A program made the position numbers and the translations under genes. From Lentisphaera sp. (lineage in GTDB: Bacteria > Verrucomicrobiota > Lentisphaeria > Victivallales > GWF2-50-93), in the NCBI GenBank assembly GCA_020721745.1, contig DYMC01000070.1:1-8916 (forward strand): a stretch of 8,916 bases of DNA. The letters are read 5' to 3'. Every line of letters starts with the position of its first letter. The stretch's first letter is position 1. Under the pieces are notes generated by a model, which saw nothing but the letters and a program-made list of their open reading frames with translations, was not told the DNA's origin and made no database searches. This document shows positions 1 to 5,630 of the stretch, in pieces.

Positions 1-48
1 GGAATGCTTGTAGAAGAGCTCAAAAGAGTGGAATTCAAATCCTTCGGA

Positions 49-80
49 CTAGCCCGTTTTTCGCGGGAAAAACGGGCTAG
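49..80. terminator. Perfect 14-bp inverted repeat after the membrane-protein gene (possible terminator)
   Basis: The arms CTAGCCCGTTTTTC (49-62) and GAAAAACGGGCTAG (67-80) are exact complements around a 4-nt loop (63-66). The repeat lies 18 nt past the stop codon of the leftward 816-codon gene, which suits a transcription end or RNA-stabilising hairpin. Neither strand has a proper U-tract after the stem, so it is not a textbook intrinsic terminator. It could act bidirectionally if a rightward gene ends just outside the window. The sequence 1-48 holds no gene I can support. Confidence 0.5.
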
Positions 81-98
81 GAATTCAGAGAATGTTTC

Positions 99-2549
99 CT
101 ACGGAAGTTTTCTGCTGCCGCTGACCGAGACTTTAAAGTCCTTCACCGTCCATTGGTTCTCGCGGAGCTTCTGCCCGGCTGTGAGATCTTTCTTCTTTAT
201 CCTCGCGTCGAGGACCACGATGGCGCTGCCGGAGAGGTCTATCAGATCCCGGACCTCCTCGCCAGAGAAGACGAAGACATCTCCGCTGCGTTCCTTGAAC
301 GCGATTTTCCCTGGCCGGGATTGGACGGGATTCTTCTTATTGTCCCAATTTTTCTGTTTCGCCGCCGGATCTCCGAGAAGAGAACTCGTCGGCGACAGGA
401 AGGGGGTCACTTCGATGTTGCCGCCTTCGGAGACATAGTCAAGTTTCACGGCTATCCTCTCCGCCTTCGCGAATGCGAATTGCTCCGGCACCCTGAACTT
501 GAACCTGTATTCATTGTCGTCCTGCGACAGCACCGTGAAGTTCCTGCAGTTGCCCACAAACATCCTGCTGCTGTTGTCCGCCGAGATGATGCTGGTGAGC
601 TCGAAGGGGACGAAAATCTTGTCGCTTCCGAAGTCTTCCCTGAGAGGGAATATGAGGGACTTGAGGCAGTTCCCCCTGACATCCTCGATCTTCGGCAGAT
701 ATTCGCTTTCCTCCCCTCTCCAAACGAGGGCCAGAAGGGGGGCTTGGAGCTGGTTTTCCTTCTTCAAGGCGTTGAATACCGAGTGCGGGGTCTTGTCGAG
801 GGATATCCCGCATTTCGACAATTTCCCATTTTCGAGCCTGAGGCTGGCGACACCTGCGGGCAGGATGATGGCGGCCTGCTCGATCTTTCCCTCCAGTCCG
901 GAGGATTTTCCGGGGGAGAACACGATTCCGGTGTCCGTATAGGAGATGCTCCCCTCGGCGTATGCCGGAGACTTGTGGGAGGAAAGGAGCTGCTGGAACT
1001 GCCTCGATGCGTTCGACTTTATCCTCAGGTTACTTATGCTGGCCACGCCGTCTATCTTTTTCGACTCGATCGGCTCGGAGATGCTCTTGAACGCAGGCTG
1101 GCTCATATCCTTTGTGTTCTGCCCTGTCCCCATCCTCCCCATGTTTGCCAGGAAGGCTCCTGTCTCAGGAGGTATTCCAGACAGGACGGACCTGTCTCCG
1201 AGCGAGGGGATATCGAGGGTCGAGTCTCTCTTCGAGAAAAACGAGTATCTGCTTTTCGTCACAGCTCCTGCGGCGGGAGAGCAGAAGACCATGTCCAGGG
1301 AGGCAAGAAGGGTTTGCGAGCCCTGTGCGCTGCGGCTGGATGCGATCCCGAACATGTGCCAGGTCATGGATACCGCGAAAATCGCAAGCGCAGCCCATGC
1401 GAGGGCACCCTTGCGGAGAAAGGCACCGACCGCGATGATGAGCGCCATCGGGATGACGACGAGAAGCAGCCGGTTGCGGATTTCCGCCGGGGATGGGATG
1501 GAGAAGCCGGTAAGTGCATCCAAGACCTCGATTGTCGCCGATGTGGAATCGTTCTCCAGCTCGTTGATGTAGGCGAGCTTGACGAGGTCGGGCCATATTC
1601 CGCTGTCCCTGAACGCGTCCTCAGTGAGCGGGAGGGCGGAGAAGAGCACGGTCCCGGCACCGAAGTTCCTGGAGCAGAACAAGGGCGAGTCGCCATCGCT
1701 CATGAGCAAGGTCGCGCCCTCCGCCGGAATGGAGTCCAGGAAGTCCACGTATCTGCCGGCCTCAGACCATTCCCTGAAAGCGGGGAAATAGCTTTTGAGC
1801 GCTTTGCATCCGTTGCTGCTCCTTATCGAGAGCGGCTTCACCGGGAGCAATGGCGCGAGGGATGTCGAGGCGGCATCAATAGAACCCTGCGGATCGGCAA
1901 AGACCAGTCTGCCGCCGGAAAGCACGTAGTCCGAGATGGCCTTCATCTGCCTCTGCGAATAGAGTTTGAAGTCTGGCCTCAGGATTACCACACAATCGTA
2001 GGACGAGAACACAGAATAATGGCTGGGACAGCAACGCGCCGATATCGTGCTCTGGAAGAGATTCCTCTTGTATTCCGGCATCTGGTTGATCGCACCCAGC
2101 GAGATGTCGTCCTTGTCGGATATGGCCAACACCATCTTCTTCTGGCGTCCGCCCTGCACACGTTCTATGAGGAAGTTGTCGGAAATCCCGACTCGCTCAC
2201 CCTTCTCGTAAAGTTCGGCGCGGAAGGATTCGGCGCCCTCCGCGACTGCCTCCGCGGCGTAGTCGAGTTCGCAGGACGGAGGCAGTGAGACCTGATACTC
2301 GAATACGGCCTTCTTCGTCGCGAAAAAGCTGTCTTCTGACACGAGCCTTATGGTCACCTGCCGGGAGACGGGGTCTGGATTGACCAGCGTGGCTCTCAGA
2401 TCGGTCCAGGACTGGTCCTTCACTCTCGTGGAGAAGCCAGTCCTCAGTCTCGCCCTTTGCACTGACGGAGCGGAGAGCAGCGAGGATGCGGCCAGAAGGC
2501 AGAGCAGTGCCGGGATGACTTTGTGTAGCTGGTGTCTATGCAAATACAT
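99..2549 (-). CDS. Large membrane-anchored protein with an extracytoplasmic GATase1-like domain
   Basis: This is an 816-residue protein of no named family that I can assign. Residues 1-29 look like a signal peptide: a basic/His n-region, hydrophobic VIPALLCLLA at 11-20, and a small-residue stretch ending near APS 27-29. Residues 30-130 look like a beta-rich domain. Residues 135-330 resemble the class I glutamine-amidotransferase-like fold of bacterial surface proteins (DYVLSGGRLVFADP, 207-220), without an obvious catalytic triad. Two hydrophobic segments (about 360-377 and 381-402) are joined by a tight RKG turn (379-381). By the positive-inside rule this turn is cytoplasmic, which would put both large flanks outside the membrane. 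Residues 405-816 are soluble, mixed alpha/beta and unrecognised. The start is supported by AGGA 8 nt upstream and by the signal peptide. It overlaps the HPr gene by 14 nt, so co-transcription and coupled translation are likely. Similar proteins often accompany MoxR/DUF58/BatA-type clusters, but none is visible here. The gene is sure; its function is unknown. Confidence 0.88.
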   Translation of the reverse strand: MYLHRHQLHKVIPALLCLLAASSLLSAPSVQRARLRTGFSTRVKDQSWTDLRATLVNPDPVSRQVTIRLVSEDSFFATKKAVFEYQVSLPPSCELDYAAEAVAEGAESFRAELYEKGERVGISDNFLIERVQGGRQKKMVLAISDKDDISLGAINQMPEYKRNLFQSTISARCCPSHYSVFSSYDCVVILRPDFKLYSQRQMKAISDYVLSGGRLVFADPQGSIDAASTSLAPLLPVKPLSIRSSNGCKALKSYFPAFREWSEAGRYVDFLDSIPAEGATLLMSDGDSPLFCSRNFGAGTVLFSALPLTEDAFRDSGIWPDLVKLAYINELENDSTSATIEVLDALTGFSIPSPAEIRNRLLLVVIPMALIIAVGAFLRKGALAWAALAIFAVSMTWHMFGIASSRSAQGSQTLLASLDMVFCSPAAGAVTKSRYSFFSKRDSTLDIPSLGDRSVLSGIPPETGAFLANMGRMGTGQNTKDMSQPAFKSISEPIESKKIDGVASISNLRIKSNASRQFQQLLSSHKSPAYAEGSISYTDTGIVFSPGKSSGLEGKIEQAAIILPAGVASLRLENGKLSKCGISLDKTPHSVFNALKKENQLQAPLLALVWRGEESEYLPKIEDVRGNCLKSLIFPLREDFGSDKIFVPFELTSIISADNSSRMFVGNCRNFTVLSQDDNEYRFKFRVPEQFAFAKAERIAVKLDYVSEGGNIEVTPFLSPTSSLLGDPAAKQKNWDNKKNPVQSRPGKIAFKERSGDVFVFSGEEVRDLIDLSGSAIVVLDARIKKKDLTAGQKLRENQWTVKDFKVSVSGSRKLP

Positions 2550-2841
2550 TTACGTTTTCCTGCTCCTCCCGGGGGGGGAAATCGAATTCGTGCGCGAATA
2601 GATCGGCTATCCTCTCGCATGCCTTCGCCTCGTCCTCTCCGTCGGCGGCCACTGTCACCTCGTCGCCCTTTTCGAGGCCAAGCGAGATGAGCGAGAGAAT
2701 GCTGTCGAGCTTCGTATCTCCCTTTGTTGTTCTGACCGAGACGCTGCAGCCTGGATATTCCTGCGCGGCGAGCATGATCATGCTCGATGGGCGGCAGTGT
2801 ATGCCGGCCTTGTTCTCCACGATTGTCTTCTTCTCGATCAT
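2536..2841 (-). CDS. ptsH: HPr-family phosphocarrier protein
   Basis: HPr carries phosphate from enzyme I to PTS enzymes II, or acts as a regulator when phosphorylated on serine. The product has 101 residues. The active-site motif GIHCRP places the phosphorylatable histidine at residue 15, its canonical position. KLDSILSLISLG (44-55) matches the region around regulatory Ser46 of Gram-positive HPr, with the serine at 47, so an HPr kinase/phosphorylase probably exists in this organism. The C-terminus is about 12-15 residues longer than usual and ends in a charged tail encoded across a C8 run. I chose the start at 2841 because it puts His at 15; an in-frame start at 2916 would add 25 residues with no family resemblance. 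GGGGAG abuts this ATG directly, an unusually short spacing, so the start is probable but not certain. No enzyme I or enzyme II gene is nearby, and a purely regulatory role is possible. The gene is co-transcribed with the downstream membrane-protein gene. Confidence 0.9.
   Translation of the reverse strand: MIEKKTIVENKAGIHCRPSSMIMLAAQEYPGCSVSVRTTKGDTKLDSILSLISLGLEKGDEVTVAADGEDEAKACERIADLFAHEFDFPPREEQENVNVFA
2571..2578. repeat. Eight-base G/C homopolymer near the 3' end of the HPr gene
   Basis: The plus strand reads G8 here, so the HPr message carries C8 inside the codons for Phe-Pro-Pro-Arg (residues 88-91). Such runs are prone to slippage and to sequencing error. With one C fewer, HPr would end after 96 residues at a TAA that lies directly before the ATG of the next gene. 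Confidence 0.8.
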
Positions 2842-2861
2842 CTCCCCGCCAGAACGGAATG

Positions 2862-2873
2862 TTTCGCGCGAAA
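2862..2873. promoter_or_regulatory. Perfect 12-bp palindrome TTTCGCGCGAAA in the HPr leader
   Basis: The palindrome is self-complementary over all 12 bases. It lies between the candidate -10 box of the HPr promoter and the HPr start codon, about +10 to +20 from the expected transcription start. It could be a repressor operator or a leader hairpin. No regulator gene is present to tie it to. Confidence 0.4.
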
Positions 2874-2888
2874 GCAAGTCGGAACTGT

Positions 2889-2916
2889 AATCTAGAGCCA
2901 TCCGCACGATATTCAA
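2889..2916 (-). promoter_or_regulatory. Candidate promoter of the HPr-membrane protein operon
   Basis: Read on the minus strand, TTGAAT (2916-2911) and TAGATT (2894-2889) are separated by 16 nt. Each differs from the sigma70 consensus at two positions. The expected transcription start is near 2882, downstream of the alternative HPr start at 2916, which favours the start at 2841. This rests on sequence inspection only. Confidence 0.3.
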
Positions 2917-2997
2917 ACTTTTTTCGCGATGTCGGCGGACGGCTCGAAAATTTGCATCGCCGAGCTATTGTAATAAAGGAAGATCCATAGCACGCGA

Positions 2998-3011
2998 TTT
3001 CAAACTTGAAA
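2998..3011. promoter_or_regulatory. Inverted repeat TTTCAA-AC-TTGAAA upstream of aroA
   Basis: Two 6-bp arms surround a 2-nt centre, 20 nt before the aroA ATG. The 9-mer TTCAAACTT inside it (2999-3007) recurs on the same strand at 2912-2920, overlapping the -35 box of the candidate HPr promoter. A shared regulator of the divergent genes is one reading; chance in an AT-rich spacer is another. Confidence 0.25.
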
Positions 3012-3031
3012 AACGAGAAAGTGGACAGCCA

Positions 3032-4312
3032 ATGAGAATAATTTCAGAGAAATCAGCCCTGGGCGGGGAAATTTGTGTCCCGGGCTCCAAGTCGCACAGC
3101 ATCAGGGCAGTCGCTGTTGCCACGATGGCTGAAGGAAGTTCAACAATAGTCAATCCGCTCTCCTCGGGCGACACCTTGTCGAGCCTTGCCGCCTCGGAGG
3201 CCTTCGGCGCGGAAGTCCGGAAAAAAAACGATTTCTGGCGGATCAAGGGCGTTGGTGGCAAACTCAGGCCATGTGCGAAGACGATAGACCTGGGGAATTC
3301 GGGGACGAGCCTCAGAATATTCACCGCTCTTGCGAGTCTCGCGGACACCGCGTATTCATTCGACGGGGATTCGTCGCTGAGAACCCGCGAGATGAAGCCA
3401 CTTCTGGACTCGCTCCGGGATCTTGGCGTAGAGACGAGCTCCGCGGGTGGCAAATGCCCCTTGTCGGTCCGCGGCCCGCTGAAGGGCGGACAGACGTCCA
3501 TCGAGGGCAATTCCTCCCAGTTTGTGACTGCTCTCCTCTTCGCGGCCCCTCTCGCGAAGGGGGGCACCGGGATAGAGGTGACGAGACTGAACGAAAAGCC
3601 CTATGTGGAGATAACGCTTGACTGGCTGAGGAAGCAGGAGATCGAAATGGAATTCAGCCAGGACCTGTCCAGCTACAGGATAAAGGGCGGGCAGGCATAC
3701 AAGCCGTTTGAGCTGCCGATCCCTGCGGATTTCTCGACAGCCACTTTCCCGCTGGTCGCCGCGGCAATTGCCGGCGGAGAGCTAAGGATACGCAATCTCG
3801 ATTTCAACGATCGCCAGGGGGACAAGGAGATATTCGCGACAATCGCGAAAATGGGTGTCGAAGTGGAGAAAGGCCCCGAGTGGACCTTGGCCAGAGGCCC
3901 GAAAAGGCTCAAGGCGATTTCCGTGGATTTGAACTCGACCCCCGACGCGCTCCCGGCGCTTGCCGTCGCCATGTGCTTCGCGGAGGGCAGAAGCGAAATC
4001 CTCAACGTGCCGCAGGCCAGAATCAAGGAGACCGACCGCATCGCATGCATGGCGCGCGAGCTCCGCAAGATGGGCGCGGACATCGAGGAATTGCCGGATG
4101 GAATGATAATCAACGGGGGGAGGGGGCTGAAGGGAGCGCTCCTCGACGGCCACGGCGACCACCGCATCGTGATGGCTCTCGCGATAGCGGGGCTGGCGGC
4201 GGAAGGCAGAACCATCGTGGACGGTTCAGAGGCGGCGGCGGTAACATACCCCGGCTTCATCCGGGACTTCGCTAGGCTGGGCGCGAGATTCAAGGAAGAA
4301 TACCCTCTGTGA
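3032..4312 (+). CDS. aroA: 3-phosphoshikimate 1-carboxyvinyltransferase (EPSP synthase)
   Basis: The enzyme joins phosphoenolpyruvate to shikimate-3-phosphate to give EPSP, the sixth step of the cytosolic shikimate pathway to aromatic amino acids. The product is complete at 426 residues, the normal family length. Visible signatures: PGSKSHSIRA (17-26; substrate-binding Lys20, Ser21, Arg25), LGNSGTSLR (87-95; PEP site), SSQF (161-164; shikimate-phosphate site), the catalytic-aspartate region TPDALPALA (303-311; Asp305), IKETDR (331-336) and GDHRIVMA (375-382). The glycine of the NSGT loop (Gly91) is kept, so the alanine typical of class II glyphosate-tolerant enzymes is absent. The residue matching E. 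coli Pro101 is Ile96. The ATG start fits the family N-terminus, but the ribosome-binding site is weak (GTGGA, 9 nt upstream). The gene is divergent from HPr and 143 nt before the ATPase operon, which has its own candidate promoter, so aroA may be transcribed alone. Confidence 0.97.
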   Translation: MRIISEKSALGGEICVPGSKSHSIRAVAVATMAEGSSTIVNPLSSGDTLSSLAASEAFGAEVRKKNDFWRIKGVGGKLRPCAKTIDLGNSGTSLRIFTALASLADTAYSFDGDSSLRTREMKPLLDSLRDLGVETSSAGGKCPLSVRGPLKGGQTSIEGNSSQFVTALLFAAPLAKGGTGIEVTRLNEKPYVEITLDWLRKQEIEMEFSQDLSSYRIKGGQAYKPFELPIPADFSTATFPLVAAAIAGGELRIRNLDFNDRQGDKEIFATIAKMGVEVEKGPEWTLARGPKRLKAISVDLNSTPDALPALAVAMCFAEGRSEILNVPQARIKETDRIACMARELRKMGADIEELPDGMIINGGRGLKGALLDGHGDHRIVMALAIAGLAAEGRTIVDGSEAAAVTYPGFIRDFARLGARFKEEYPL

Positions 4313-4366
4313 TTGGCGGATATTTTTTTACCGGCAGCAGTTCCGTTTGATTGGCCGGAGCTTTCC

Positions 4367-4394
4367 TTGACAAATTTTCAGCAAGAGCTATTGT
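4367..4394 (+). promoter_or_regulatory. Candidate sigma70 promoter of the V-ATPase operon
   Basis: A consensus -35 TTGACA (4367-4372) is followed after 16 nt by TATTGT (4389-4394), which has two mismatches to the -10 consensus. The predicted start near 4401 leaves a leader of about 55 nt before atpE. It lies in the longest gap (4313-4455) between rightward genes. A T7 run just after the aroA stop (4323-4329) has no convincing stem before it. Confidence 0.45.
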
Positions 4395-4455
4395 TCGGGC
4401 TCCCCATTTTTTCATTTCAAGCCTCCAACAGCCAGACAACAGAGGAGATGCCCAG

Positions 4456-5058
4456 ATGGCAGAGGAAATACAGAGTCTATTGGACAAAATAGAGAAGGAA
4501 GGGCTTGCCAAGATAGAGAAGGAGAGGGAAAAAATCCTCTCCGATGCGAAGGCGAAGGCCTCACAGATCGTGGAGGACGCGCGCAGGCAGGCCGCCGAGA
4601 TGGAGAAGAAGGCTAAAAACGATGCCGAACTCTCGTCGAAAAGGGCGGTCGAGGCGATCAAGCAGTCCTCCCGCGACATCATCATCTCCCTCAGGAACGA
4701 GATGGTCGAAAGGGTCAGGAGGATAGCCCGCCAGAGCGTGGCGGAGGCCATGACCCCCGATTTTATGCGAGGCATCATCCTTGAAATAGCCAGGAGCGGG
4801 AAGCATTCCGAAGAAATGAAACTCGTCCTACCGAAAAAACATCTCGATGATCTCGAGGCGAAGCTCAAGGGCTCCCTTGCAAACGACTTGAAAGCATCTC
4901 CTGCGATTTTCGCGGACGCCGGAATCAATTCCGGCCTGAAGATCGGCTTCAAAGGCGAAGACATCCTGCTGGACTTCTCCGACGAGGCCCTTGCGGACAT
5001 GGTCTGCTCATATGCCGGGCCGCGCATCGCCGCGATACTGAAGGACGGGAAGGCCTGA
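4456..5058 (+). CDS. atpE: V/A-type ATPase subunit E (peripheral stalk)
   Basis: Subunit E is the long peripheral-stalk component that tethers the catalytic A3B3 head to the membrane stator. The product has 200 residues, normal for the family. Residues 5-75 are a long, highly charged helix rich in Lys, Glu and Ala, typical of the stalk coiled coil. From about residue 100 the sequence becomes the compact C-terminal domain that contacts subunit B, with the typical late AGINSGLKIGF (155-165). The ATG at 4456 has GAGGAG 8 nt upstream. An in-frame ATG at 4351 would add 35 residues with no family resemblance and lies before the promoter. It is the first gene of the operon; the next start codon is 23 nt after its stop. 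The usual partner, subunit G, is not encoded nearby. Recognition rests on architecture plus the neighbouring A and B genes. Confidence 0.9.
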   Translation: MAEEIQSLLDKIEKEGLAKIEKEREKILSDAKAKASQIVEDARRQAAEMEKKAKNDAELSSKRAVEAIKQSSRDIIISLRNEMVERVRRIARQSVAEAMTPDFMRGIILEIARSGKHSEEMKLVLPKKHLDDLEAKLKGSLANDLKASPAIFADAGINSGLKIGFKGEDILLDFSDEALADMVCSYAGPRIAAILKDGKA

Positions 5059-5081
5059 ATGAACTGGAGATTTCCGACCTC

Positions 5082-5630
5082 GTGAAGAACACTTATTATC
5101 TCATAGCCTCCCTGCCGGCGCTCAGATGGGGATCGGCGCCGCCGATGACCGTCAAAGCCTTCATCGGGTTGTGCGCGGAGAATCTTTCGGCGGCGGAGCG
5201 GCAGATTCTGGAGGGCCTGTCCCTCTGTCCGGAGGGTGAGGCGCATGAAACCTCGACAGTCGCAGGCAAATGGAGCGATTGGGAGACTTTTCTCAGGAAC
5301 CGGCTGGCGGCGGCGAGGGCAAAGGCCAGGGGCGCTGCCGGCGAGAGAAGGCCCAGAGGCGAGAAGGGCTTCTATTCCGATGCCGAGAGGACGGCCCAGG
5401 GCGCATTTTCCTCCGCCAATCCTATTGAAAAGGAGAGGATGCTCGACCTCGCCAGATGGAAGGCGCTGGAGGATTTCGCCGCAGCACACCAGTTCGATTT
5501 CGACGTGCTCGCAGCCTACAAGCTGAAGCTGGAGCTCCTCTGGAGGCATGCCGCGATGGACAAGACCGCCGGATGGGAAAATTTCAGGAATCTCGGGGAA
5601 AAAATACTGAAAAAAGAGGAGCTTATATAA
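5082..5630 (+). CDS. DUF2764-family protein of the V-ATPase operon
   Basis: This 182-residue protein of unknown function sits between subunits E and A, the place held by DUF2764 proteins in chlamydial and spirochaetal ATPase operons. It opens with YYLIASLPAL (5-14), a family hallmark. A variable Arg/Ala-rich stretch (75-95) follows. The C-terminal half is helical, with NPIEKERMLDLARWKALEDF (113-132) and AAYKLKLELLWR (144-155). There is no signal peptide or membrane segment, so it should be cytosolic. The start is GTG: no ATG is available in frame, GGAGA lies 11 nt upstream, and the YYL motif falls at its normal distance from this codon. The TAA stop shares a base with the atpA ATG (TAATG), implying translational coupling and fixed stoichiometry. 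By position it could replace the missing C or F central-stalk subunits; this is inference. Confidence 0.85.
   Translation: MKNTYYLIASLPALRWGSAPPMTVKAFIGLCAENLSAAERQILEGLSLCPEGEAHETSTVAGKWSDWETFLRNRLAAARAKARGAAGERRPRGEKGFYSDAERTAQGAFSSANPIEKERMLDLARWKALEDFAAAHQFDFDVLAAYKLKLELLWRHAAMDKTAGWENFRNLGEKILKKEELI

Noticed and set aside
153..2288. A 711-codon open frame on the plus strand antisense to the membrane-protein gene
   Set aside because: Its product is rich in Arg, Gly and His with no recognisable domain. The opposite strand has a signal peptide, helices, a ribosome-binding site and an operon context. Long antisense frames are common in GC-rich DNA.
2842..2916. A 25-residue N-terminal extension of HPr
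   Set aside because: It would displace the active histidine from position 15, lacks family similarity and would start upstream of the candidate promoter's transcription start.
2965..4293. Minus-strand open frames opposite aroA
   Set aside because: aroA is unmistakable; these are low-complexity Ser/Pro/Arg shadows.
4331..4358. CCGGC...GCCGG stem between aroA and atpE, considered as an aroA terminator
   Set aside because: The stem has only 5 bp with an 18-nt loop and no U-tract after it; the T7 run lies before it.
4290..5549. A 419-codon minus-strand open frame opposite atpE and the DUF2764 gene
   Set aside because: It runs through two recognisable coupled genes on the other strand and its product has no domain signature.
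5456..5629. A longer atpA reading from an upstream ATG
   Set aside because: The extra 58 residues only overprint the end of the DUF2764 gene; the ATG at 5630 has a good ribosome-binding site and gives the normal length.
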